Of a DNA stretch of 64,000 nucleotides, positions 17,432 through 25,463 are shown piece after piece. Every line of letters starts with the position of its first letter. Positions within the stretch are counted from its first letter, which is position 1. The stretch lies in the NCBI GenBank assembly GCA_963756895.1, contig CAVWPI010000010.1, positions 1 to 64,000 on the forward strand, written 5' to 3'. The notes under the pieces are model-generated. The model saw only the letters and a program-made list of their open reading frames with translations, did not search any database and was not told the origin of the DNA. Position numbers and translations under genes: made by a program. Source of the DNA: DASUAS01 sp963756895. GTDB taxonomy: Bacteria > Actinomycetota > Acidimicrobiia > IMCC26256 > DASPTH01.

Positions 17432-19909
17432 ATGGCAGAAGGTCCGCTCGAGGGACTGCGCGTCGTCGACCTGTCGACCACGCTCACCAGTGCCACCGTG
17501 AGCGGCTTGCTCGCCGACTTCGGCGCGGACGTGATCGCGGTCGAGCCACCGGGTGGAAGCCCCCTCCGCTCGCAGCCTGCGTTCCCGTTCTGGGGTCGCG
17601 GCAAGCGCAGCATCGCGCTCGACCTGTCGGCGCCCGCCGACGCCGAGGTGGCGCGGTCGCTCGCGACCGGCGTCGACGTCGTGCTCGAGACGTTCCGCCC
17701 GGGGGTCGTCGAACGGTTCGGTCTCGGGTACGACGCCCTCGCGCCGGTCAACCCGCGACTGGTGTACGCGTCGGTCACCGCGTTCGGGCGCACCGGCGAG
17801 CTCGCGGACGTGAAGGGCTACGAGGGCCTGGTGATGGCCCGCATGGGTGGCCACGATTCCATGGGTGTGATCGTCGAGCGCCCCGGGCCCGCGTTCTGCG
17901 CACCGCCGATCACCGCGTGGAGCGGTGCCCAGACCGCGTTGCACGGCATCCTCGCCGCGCTCTACGAGCGCGAGCGGAGCGGTCGCGGGCAGCGCGTCGA
18001 TGCCACGCTCGTGCAGGGCTTCGCCGCCCACGACACGTGGAACGCGATGATCCATCACATCGCGCGCCAGTACCCGGAAGCATTCTCCCAGGCCGGCCTG
18101 GCCGACGAGGGCGCGTCGGTGCCGAACAACTCGCTGTTCTTCCGACTGCTCGTCGCGCTGTCCGCCGACGGGCGCTGGCTCCAGTTCTCGCAGACCACGC
18201 CGCGTCTGTTCGAGGCGTTCATGCGCGTGCTCGGGCTCGACTGGATGTTCAGCGACCCGAAGTGGAAGACCGTGCCCGACTTCGACGACGTCGAGCAGCG
18301 CACCGAGTACTACGAGCTGATGCTCGCGGCGGTGCGTTCGAAGACCGCGGCCGAGTGGCAAGCGGTGTTCGACGACGAACCCGACGTGTGGGCCGAGATC
18401 TTCCGGCACGGCAGCGAGCTGCTGGACCACCCGCAGATGGTCCACGACCGCGCGGTCGTGCGCATCGACGACGCCGCCCTCGGCACCATCCGCCAGCCCG
18501 GTCCGCTCGCGAGCATGTCGACCACGCCGGGCGTGATCACCGACAGCGCGCCACAGCTCGACGAGCACGGCACCGCAATCCGAACCGAGCTGGTGCGCGC
18601 CGAAGCCGCCCCCGGGTCGACGCCCGCGGCATCCGAGACCGGCTCGGCCGCGGCCTCGACCACACCGTCGACCGCGCCGCTGGCCGGCGTCACCGTGGTC
18701 GAGCTCGGCACCTACTTCGCCGCGCCGTACGGCGCCACGCTCCTCACCGACCTCGGCGCGCGCGTCATCAAGGTCGAGCAGCTCGACGGTGATCCGATCC
18801 GGCACGTGATCCCGTTCCCCGAGGTGGGCGCGGTCAAGGTGCTGCAAGGCAAGGAGTGCATGGCCGTCGACATCCACTCCGACGAGGGCCGAGCCATCGT
18901 GTCGGATCTGGTGCGCACCGCCGACGCCGTGCTGGTCTCGTTCCGGGCCGGCGTGGTGGAGCGCCTCGGCCTCGATCCCGAGTCGCTCCTGCGGGTCAAC
19001 CCCGAGCTCGTCTACCTCAGCGCCCCCGGCTATGGCGTCGACGGTCCGTGCGGTCACCGCCCCGCCTTCGCACCCACGATCGGCGCGGGCGCCGGACTCG
19101 CGATGCGCAACCTCGGTGCGTCGGCGCCCGACGGTCCCGAGCTCGACGTCGAGGTGGTGAAGCCGGCCGCGTTGCGGATCGCCCAGGCCGCGATGTCGGT
19201 GGCGCACGCCGACGGCTTCTCCGCGCTCGGCGTCGCCACCGCGCTGTTGCTCGGACTCGTCGCCCGCGACCGGGGCGCACCGGGTCAGGCGATGCAGACG
19301 TCGATGCTGCGCACGATGTCGCACGTGCTCGTCGAGGACATGGTCGAGTACGACGCCTGCCAGCCCCGCCGCACCGCCGATGCCGGCCTGCACGGTCTCG
19401 GCGCGCGCTACCGGCTCTACGAGACCGCCGAGGACTGGGTGTTCCTCGCCGCGCCGTCCCCGTCGGAGTGGGACGCGCTCACCGCCGGGCTCCTCCCCCA
19501 TGTCGACCTCGCGGCCGACGCGCGCTTCGCCGACGAGGCCGCGCGCGTCAGGCACGACGACGAGCTCGCCGAGGTGCTCGCCACCGCGTTCCGGGCGCAG
19601 GGCGCATCCGCGTGGGAGGAGCAGCTGCTGGCGCGCGACGTCGGCTGCCTGCGCGTCCGGCACGGATCCGCCGACCGGCAGATGTTCGTGGAGGGCAGCA
19701 TGGGTGAAGCGAAGGGTTGGGTCACCGAGGTGCCGCACCCCACGTTCGGCACCGCCCCGCGTCTGATGCCCCTCGTCGACTTCTCCCGCTCCACCACGGT
19801 CGTCGGCACCAGTGCCCTCTGCGGCACCCACACCGAGGCCGTGCTCCACGAGCTCGGTTACGACGCCGATCGTCTGGACGAGCTGCGCGCCGCCCGCGTG
19901 ATCAACTGA
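17432..19909 (+). CDS. two-domain CaiB/BaiF family CoA-transferase
   Basis: The 825-aa protein holds two CaiB-like units joined by an Ala/Ser/Thr/Pro-rich linker near residues 393-414. Each begins with the family opening: LEGLRVVDLSTTLTSATVSGLLADFGADVIAVEPPGG, and LAGVTVVELGTYFAAPYGATLLTDLGARVIKVE. Single-domain enzymes of this class move CoA between carboxylic acids using an Asp in a GYD-like motif. Here the first unit has GYEGLVMARMGG (Glu) and the second PAFAPTIGAGAG (no acid). The fused form could mimic the usual interlocked dimer. It lies between the amidohydrolase and P450 genes. Confidence 0.87.
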   Translation: MAEGPLEGLRVVDLSTTLTSATVSGLLADFGADVIAVEPPGGSPLRSQPAFPFWGRGKRSIALDLSAPADAEVARSLATGVDVVLETFRPGVVERFGLGYDALAPVNPRLVYASVTAFGRTGELADVKGYEGLVMARMGGHDSMGVIVERPGPAFCAPPITAWSGAQTALHGILAALYERERSGRGQRVDATLVQGFAAHDTWNAMIHHIARQYPEAFSQAGLADEGASVPNNSLFFRLLVALSADGRWLQFSQTTPRLFEAFMRVLGLDWMFSDPKWKTVPDFDDVEQRTEYYELMLAAVRSKTAAEWQAVFDDEPDVWAEIFRHGSELLDHPQMVHDRAVVRIDDAALGTIRQPGPLASMSTTPGVITDSAPQLDEHGTAIRTELVRAEAAPGSTPAASETGSAAASTTPSTAPLAGVTVVELGTYFAAPYGATLLTDLGARVIKVEQLDGDPIRHVIPFPEVGAVKVLQGKECMAVDIHSDEGRAIVSDLVRTADAVLVSFRAGVVERLGLDPESLLRVNPELVYLSAPGYGVDGPCGHRPAFAPTIGAGAGLAMRNLGASAPDGPELDVEVVKPAALRIAQAAMSVAHADGFSALGVATALLLGLVARDRGAPGQAMQTSMLRTMSHVLVEDMVEYDACQPRRTADAGLHGLGARYRLYETAEDWVFLAAPSPSEWDALTAGLLPHVDLAADARFADEAARVRHDDELAEVLATAFRAQGASAWEEQLLARDVGCLRVRHGSADRQMFVEGSMGEAKGWVTEVPHPTFGTAPRLMPLVDFSRSTTVVGTSALCGTHTEAVLHELGYDADRLDELRAARVIN

Positions 19910-19937
19910 CCACGAGACCACCGATCGAGGAGCCAGC

Positions 19938-21174
19938 ATGTCGTACTCGGAACTCCCCGCCACTGAACCCGACGCGCCCGACAGCTTCGAGATCTTCAGC
20001 CTCGACCCCGAGTCGAGCCGTCACCCGCAGGGGATGTACCGCACGCTGCGCGACAGCGGGCCGGTGCTCGCGCTCGACGGGATGGGGCACATCCTCACCA
20101 CCAAGGAGGCGGCGCTCGAGGCGTTCCGCCAGCCCGAGGTGTTCTCGTCGGCGGCGACCGTCGACGCCCTCGCGATGGGCTCGGTGCGCCCGCTGATCCC
20201 GCTGCAGATCGACCCGCCCGACCACGTGAAGTACCGCAAGATCCTCGACCCGTTGTTCGCGCCCCGCCACATGGCCGCGCTCGAAGCGCCCGTCGCTGCG
20301 CTCGTCAACGACCTGATCGACGGGTTCGTCGACCGCGGCGAGTGCGACTTCTCGGCCGAGTTCTCGGTGCCCCTGCCGTCGCAGGTGTTCCTCACGCTGC
20401 TCGGCCTGCCGCTCTCGGATCTCGACCTCTTCCAGAAGATGAAGGACGGCATCATCCGGCCCGACCACGTCGTCGGCAAGCCCCGCGACCACGCCGACAC
20501 GCTGGCGTACCAGAACGAGATCGGTGCCTCGATCTACGACTACTTCAACCACGTGCTCGACGAACGCGAGCTCGAGCGACGGGACGACCTGCTGAGCCGC
20601 TTTCTCGATGCCGAGGTCGACGGGCACCGCCTCACGCGTGAGGACATCCTCGACATCTGCTTCCTCTTCTTCATCGCCGGGCTCGACACCGTCGAGCGCG
20701 TCCCTCGACTGCTTCTTCGGCTACCTGTGCGAACACCCCGAGCAGCGGTCGCAGCTGGTGGCCGACCCGTCGTTGGTGCCGTCGGCGGTCGAGGAGCTGC
20801 TGCGCTGGGAGACGCCGGTCGGCGGCATCATGCGCGTCGCCACCGCCGACGCCGAGATCCTCGGCTGCCCGATCAAGCAGGGCGACACGGTGAGCATCAG
20901 CCTCGGTTCGGTCGACACCGACGAAGTCGCGCTCCCCGACGCCTACGAGGTGCGCTTCGACCGCGAGGTGAACCCGCACAACGCGTTCGGCGGCGGCGTG
21001 CACCGGTGCCTCGGCTCGCACCTGGCGCGCCTGGAGCTGCGGGTCGCGCTGCGCGAGTGGCACGCCCGGATCCCGGAGTACGCGGTGAAGGACGGACACG
21101 AGCTCGTGTACACCCCCGCGATCCGCTCGCTCGACACCTTCCCCATGACGTTCGTCCCGGTCACGGCTCGCTGA
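19938..21174 (+). CDS. cytochrome P450 (frame broken by one extra base)
   Basis: The N-terminal 250 residues read from ATG 19938 (GAGGAG upstream) to the I-helix motif FFIAGLDTV. The protein then resumes one frame later as ASLDCFFGYLCEHPEQRSQ and runs to 21174. The second part has the ExxR motif (EELLRW) and the heme loop FGGGVHRCLGSHLAR with the ligand Cys near residue 357. Removing one base near 20694-20700 gives a 411-aa protein of normal length. It resembles actinobacterial P450s that hydroxylate steroids, lipids or terpenoids. The indel is either a sequencing error or a recent mutation. It closes the TetR-DUF2889-amidohydrolase-CaiB run. Confidence 0.85.
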
Positions 21175-21730
21175 CGGCCGGTCCGGAAGGTTCGGTGACC
21201 GGCTCGTCGGCCTCGTCGGTCTCGTCGGCATCGACGTCGTAGAGCGCGGTCGTACCTGCGTGCGGGGCTGCACCCGGGGCGTAGCCGCGGAAGCGCTCGG
21301 TCGCGCCGACCACCTCGCCACCGAGCTCGATGAGCCGCTGGAGCAGCTGCTCGCGGATCGTCGACAGCTCGTCGATCTCGCGCTGGATCGCGTCACGCTG
21401 CCGCGTCGCCTCGTCGATGGTGCGCTCCGCCTGATCGGAGGCGCCGCTGGTCGTGGCCTCGGCGTCGGTGCGGGCGCGCTCGCGGATCTCTTCGGCCTCT
21501 TCGGTCGCGAGCTGCAACATCGCCGCCAGCCGCTGCGAGATGCCCGCGGTGGTCGGTGACGACGCCAGCTCGCGGCGGCACTGCGCCAGCGCCGACTCCG
21601 CCCGGCCCGCGAGGTCCTCGGCCTGGACCCCCTGGGCTCGCAACCACGCGACGTATTCGTCGACCTCGGCGCGGTCGTAGCCCCGGAACGTGTGGGCGAA
21701 TGCAGGCGGTTCCTGCTCCTTGATGTTCAT
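21161..21730 (-). CDS. DivIVA-like coiled-coil protein
   Basis: The 189-aa protein starts MNIKEQEPPAFAHTFRGYDRAEVDEYVAWL, the DivIVA N-terminal membrane-binding region with the FRGYDRAEVDEYV signature. A long coiled coil follows (LATEEAEEIRERARTDAEA, RTIDEATRQRDAIQREIDEL), then an acidic tail. DivIVA/Wag31-type proteins mark curved membrane and organise polar growth or division; this short form may be an accessory member. ATG 21728-21730 gives the conserved N-terminus. The last 14 bp overlap the convergent P450 gene. Confidence 0.85.
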   Translation of the reverse strand: MNIKEQEPPAFAHTFRGYDRAEVDEYVAWLRAQGVQAEDLAGRAESALAQCRRELASSPTTAGISQRLAAMLQLATEEAEEIRERARTDAEATTSGASDQAERTIDEATRQRDAIQREIDELSTIREQLLQRLIELGGEVVGATERFRGYAPGAAPHAGTTALYDVDADETDEADEPVTEPSGPAVSEP

Positions 21731-21839
21731 GTCGTCACTCCACGGGATGGGGTGGAACTGTCCCGCCTCGACAAGACCACTGGCTCGAGCTCGGTGCGTT
21801 GCTTGTGCCTGCCCGGCCATCACGTTACGTTGCGCCGCG

Positions 21840-22595
21840 ATGCCTCGCCGCCTGTATCTGCACGAGACCGTGAACATCATCGGTCAGGGCCAGTACGAGT
21901 ACATGGAGCACCTCTGGAAGGACCCGGTGCTGCGCATGCCCGACATGTTCGGGTTGCAGGGTTCGTTCTACGTGTGCGCGGCGGGCGGCGGGCACTGGCC
22001 CCAGGTCATCAACATCTGGGACGTCGGTTCGCGGGGCTGGAAGGGATGGGCCGCGAACGTCGACCGCATGAACCTGAAGCGGCGCAAGGCGTTCTACGGC
22101 GAGTGGTGGGACGAGGCGGCCAAGTGGCGCAGCGGCGGCTTCGACCGCCTGTGCGGAGCGGTGCCCGGCTGCCCCACCAGCGAGGAGCTCATGGCCGCGG
22201 CCGTCCGGGGCACCCTGTTCGTGCACGAGGTGCTCACGGTGCGCCCGGGGACGGCGCTCGACTTCCTCGCCGCTGTTGCCGAGACCCGCGTCCCGCTCAT
22301 GCGGGAGTACGGCCACGAGGTCACCGGCCTCTTCGAGGTGCAGTCGAACCAGCACGAGGTCGTGGTGGTCTGGGCCACCGACATCCCGTCGCAGGTGCGG
22401 CTGCGCCAGAACCGCGACGCGGCCCGCGGCCTGGACGACGATGGCGAGGCCGACGACCGGCTCGTCGCGTGGGAGCGCACCGCGGCGGAGTTCGTCACCG
22501 GTGGCGACACCCACGTGATGACCCCGCTCCCGCGTACCGTGTACGGGCCTCCCGACTGGGAGGACGCATCGCTCGAGGACTGGCTGGAGACGTAG
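21840..22595 (+). CDS. conserved-type protein, possibly NIPSNAP-like dimeric alpha/beta barrel
   Basis: The 251-aa protein starts MPRRLYLHETVNIIGQGQYEYMEHLW. It is rich in Trp, and two halves each show a strand-helix-strand pattern (YLHETVNI, INIWDVG; LFVHEVLTV, VVVVWATD). That pattern would fit a tandem ferredoxin-like, NIPSNAP/EthD-type fold, but no family signature is certain. No signal peptide or membrane segment is seen. TACGTT lies 8 nt before the ATG. The crotonase gene starts 5 bp after its stop, so the pair is likely co-transcribed. Confidence 0.7.
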   Translation: MPRRLYLHETVNIIGQGQYEYMEHLWKDPVLRMPDMFGLQGSFYVCAAGGGHWPQVINIWDVGSRGWKGWAANVDRMNLKRRKAFYGEWWDEAAKWRSGGFDRLCGAVPGCPTSEELMAAAVRGTLFVHEVLTVRPGTALDFLAAVAETRVPLMREYGHEVTGLFEVQSNQHEVVVVWATDIPSQVRLRQNRDAARGLDDDGEADDRLVAWERTAAEFVTGGDTHVMTPLPRTVYGPPDWEDASLEDWLET

Positions 22596-22600
22596 ACGAC

Positions 22601-23404
22601 ATGGCCATGAAGACCGAGTTCGAGACCCTCCTCTACCGCGAGGAGAACGGGGTCGCGTACGTCACCCTCAACCGGCCCGACGTGCAGAACAGCTTCGACT
22701 ACACGATGATCGACGAGCTGGCGGCGCTGTGGCAGGGGCTCCGTTCGCACGACCCCGTGCGGTGCGTCGTGCTCACCGGCGCCGGCGACCGGGCGTTCTG
22801 CACCGGCAACGACCGCAGCACGATCCCGTTCGACGTGAAGTGGGACCCGTACACCTACGACGACCCCGGCTTGACGATCGGCCCACGCGTCAACCGCATG
22901 TGGAAGCCGGTGATCGCCGCAGTGAACGGCACCGCCGCGGCCGGCGCGTTCTACCTCCTCGGTCAGGTCGACTTCATCATCGCCGCCGACCACGCCACGT
23001 TCGTCGAACCGCACGTCACCTACGCCATGCCGGCGGTGTACGAACCGATCGAGGCGCTGGCGAAGATGCCCTTCGGCGAGGCGATGCGCATGGCCCTGCT
23101 CGGTACGCACGAGCGCATGTCGGCGAAGCGAGCCCACGAGATCGGGTTCGTCACCGAGGTCGTGCCGTTGGAAGAGCTGATGGACGCGGCCACGTGGGCG
23201 GCCGAGGCCATCGCCGCGCAGCCGCCGGCGGCGATCCAGTCGACCCTGCGCACGCTGTGGGCCGCGCGCGACATGTTCCCGTCGCAGGCCACTGCGCTCG
23301 GGAACACGTTCCTCCACCTCGGCATGGACGCCGACAAGGAGAACCTGAAGGAAGGCGAGGAGGCGTTCGCCAACCGCCCGCGCACCAAGCCGCGGGTTCG
23401 CTGA
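22601..23404 (+). CDS. enoyl-CoA hydratase/isomerase family protein
   Basis: The 267-aa protein has the crotonase fold: VAYVTLNRPDVQNSF, then CVVLTGAGDRAFCTGND (first oxyanion-hole strand), then PVIAAVNGTAAAGAFYLLGQVDFIIAA (second). The usual catalytic Glu positions after AxFxxPH carry VTYAMPAVYEPIEAL, so the exact reaction (hydration, isomerisation or hydrolysis) is uncertain. It follows the 21840 gene by 5 bp and converges on the SDR-thiolase pair. Confidence 0.9.
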   Translation: MAMKTEFETLLYREENGVAYVTLNRPDVQNSFDYTMIDELAALWQGLRSHDPVRCVVLTGAGDRAFCTGNDRSTIPFDVKWDPYTYDDPGLTIGPRVNRMWKPVIAAVNGTAAAGAFYLLGQVDFIIAADHATFVEPHVTYAMPAVYEPIEALAKMPFGEAMRMALLGTHERMSAKRAHEIGFVTEVVPLEELMDAATWAAEAIAAQPPAAIQSTLRTLWAARDMFPSQATALGNTFLHLGMDADKENLKEGEEAFANRPRTKPRVR

Positions 23405-23420
23405 ATCGAGGAAGCGCTCG

Positions 23421-24227
23421 CTACTGCTGCGCGAGCTGCACCTCGGCCAGGAGCTCGTTGACCGCGTCGGCCGACATCATCGGCCCCGGCGGCACGATGG
23501 TGAGCTCGGGGATGGTGAGCTTCGGGTGCGCGAGCAACATGGCGACGAACTCGGCGATGGTGCGACCGAGGTCGTCGGACTCCATATGGTTCTGGTAGAT
23601 CACACCCGCGGCGAGCCACTTCGGGAACAGCGCGCCGGCGTGCTCGGCGTCGAAGTCGCGGGCGAAGTCGGTGCCGAGCGTGTCGCCGACCGCCATGCAC
23701 ACGAACCGCTTGTCGGGGCGCTCCATGCGCCACGACCGCACCGTGCGGTCGAGCGCGGCCTTGCTCGCGCCGTAGGACGCGAGGCCGTGGTGACCGCCGC
23801 CGACCGTGATCGACGACAGGAAGATGATCGGACCGTTCTCGGGGATGTGGTCGAGCGCGGCCTGCGCCACGAGCGCCGGCGCGATGGCATTGGTGGCGAT
23901 GACGTCCTGCCACGTGTCGGCCGACACCTCGTCGAGCGGCGCCAGCGGTGACACCGCGGTGGAGAACACCAGCGCGTCGATCCCGCCCATGGCCTCGACC
24001 GCTTCACCCACGATGCCCGAGCAGCGCTCGGGGTCGCGCACGTCGGCGGCGATGCCGGTGCCCGTGCCGGCGGTGGCGACGACTTCCTCGAGCTTGTCCT
24101 CGCTGCGCCCGACGACCGTGATGTCGGCACCCGCGCTCGCCGCCGCGATGGCGGTGCTGCGCCCGATGCCCGACGAGCCGCCGACGATCAACAGCTTCTG
24201 GCCCTTCAGGTCGATGGCGACGCTCAC
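23421..24227 (-). CDS. short-chain dehydrogenase/reductase (SDR)
   Basis: The 268-aa protein has the NAD(P) loop GGSSGIG (residues about 16-22), DVRDPERC, LSSITVGGG with the catalytic Ser, and YGASKAA with Tyr and Lys four apart. The usual NNAG motif is FSTAVSP here. The start GTG overlaps the thiolase stop by 4 bp (GTGA), so the two are translationally coupled. As partner of a thiolase it could act as a 3-hydroxyacyl-CoA or keto-steroid dehydrogenase. Confidence 0.88.
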   Translation of the reverse strand: MSVAIDLKGQKLLIVGGSSGIGRSTAIAAASAGADITVVGRSEDKLEEVVATAGTGTGIAADVRDPERCSGIVGEAVEAMGGIDALVFSTAVSPLAPLDEVSADTWQDVIATNAIAPALVAQAALDHIPENGPIIFLSSITVGGGHHGLASYGASKAALDRTVRSWRMERPDKRFVCMAVGDTLGTDFARDFDAEHAGALFPKWLAAGVIYQNHMESDDLGRTIAEFVAMLLAHPKLTIPELTIVPPGPMMSADAVNELLAEVQLAQQ

Positions 24228-25393
24228 AAGGCCTCGATGATCAGCGCCGAGCCCATGCCGCCGCCCGCGCACATGGCGAGGAGACCATGCGTCTTCCCGC
24301 GCCGACGCAGCTCGTGGGCCATGGTGACGACCATGCGGGCGCCCGTCGCCGCGATCGGGTGACCGAGGCTGCACCCGCTGCCGTTCACGTTCACGATCGT
24401 CGGGTCGAAGCCGAAGGTGCGGATCGCGGCGACCGGCACCGAGCAGAACGCCTCGTTGATCTCGACCAGGTCGATGTCCTCGACGGTGAGACCGGCGCGC
24501 TGGAGCGCCTTCGGGATCGCCACCGTCGGGCCCATGCCGGTGCGCGCGGGCTCGACGCCCGCGTTGGCCCACGACACCACGCGCGCCAGCGGGCGGAGCC
24601 CGTGCGCGTCGGCGAAGGCGCCGCTGGTGAGCACGAGCGCGGCGGCGGCGTCGTTGATGCCCGACGCGTTGCCCGCAGTGACCGTCGGGTTGTCGAGCTC
24701 GGGGTGGATGGGCTTGAGCTCGGCCAGCGTCTCCACGGTCACGCCCCGGCGGGGGTGCTCGTCGACCTCGAACCTGCGGGCCATGCCCTCACGGTCGAGG
24801 TACTCGACCGCCACGATCTCCTCCTCGAAGGCGCCCGAATCGATCGAGGCGATCGCCTGGCCCTGGCTGTACGCCGCCCACTCGTCGACGTCGCGCCGGG
24901 TGAGACCCATCTCGCGGGCCGTGTTCTCACCCACGGTGATCGACATGTCGAACGCCGGCACGTCGGGCGTCTCGGGGTGGCTCGGCGACATCCACATCTG
25001 CGGCTCGCCGCCGGGCTGCGCCATCCACGACTGCGGAGCCGAGCTCGAGCTCTGCGTGCCGCCGGCGACGACAACCGTGTCCATGTCGGCCTTGATGCTG
25101 CCGGCCGCGAGCTGCACCGCGCTCAACCCCGACGCACAGTGCCGGTTGTCGGCGATGCCGGCCACATCGGCGAGACCGAGGACCACCGCGGTGTGGCGGG
25201 CGATGTCGCCCCCGCCGTAGAGCGACTCACCCAGGACGATGTCGTCGATGTCGGCGGCGTCGATGCCCGAGCGCGAGACGGCCTCCCCCACCGCGATCTC
25301 GGCGAGGCGGAAGGCGTCGACATCGACGAGCGATCCCTTGCGAGCCCGCCCGATGGGGGTGCGGGCGGCGGCGACGATGACTGCTTCGGTCAC
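24224..25393 (-). CDS. thiolase family protein (acetyl-CoA acyltransferase)
   Basis: The 389-aa protein has the acyl-accepting Cys86 in DNRHCASGLSAV, EINEAF, His345 in GCSLGHPIAATGAR and the second Cys375 in MCAGGGMGSA, so the catalytic set is complete. Thiolases cleave 3-ketoacyl-CoA with CoA in beta-oxidation or condense acetyl-CoA. The start is GTG with GAGGAGCC upstream. It is first in a two-gene leftward operon with the SDR. Confidence 0.93.
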   Translation of the reverse strand: MTEAVIVAAARTPIGRARKGSLVDVDAFRLAEIAVGEAVSRSGIDAADIDDIVLGESLYGGGDIARHTAVVLGLADVAGIADNRHCASGLSAVQLAAGSIKADMDTVVVAGGTQSSSSAPQSWMAQPGGEPQMWMSPSHPETPDVPAFDMSITVGENTAREMGLTRRDVDEWAAYSQGQAIASIDSGAFEEEIVAVEYLDREGMARRFEVDEHPRRGVTVETLAELKPIHPELDNPTVTAGNASGINDAAAALVLTSGAFADAHGLRPLARVVSWANAGVEPARTGMGPTVAIPKALQRAGLTVEDIDLVEINEAFCSVPVAAIRTFGFDPTIVNVNGSGCSLGHPIAATGARMVVTMAHELRRRGKTHGLLAMCAGGGMGSALIIEAL

Positions 25394-25463
25394 GCTGGCT
25401 CCTCGAGTGCGCGAACAGGGTGGCCAGCCACTGTAACGCCGGCCGTCGTTCGGGTGCCCGTGC

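Noticed and set aside
16160..19963. 1267-aa open frame on the minus strand
   Set aside because: It is antisense to the amidohydrolase and CaiB genes, rich in Arg, Gly and His without motifs, and reflects the high third-position GC.
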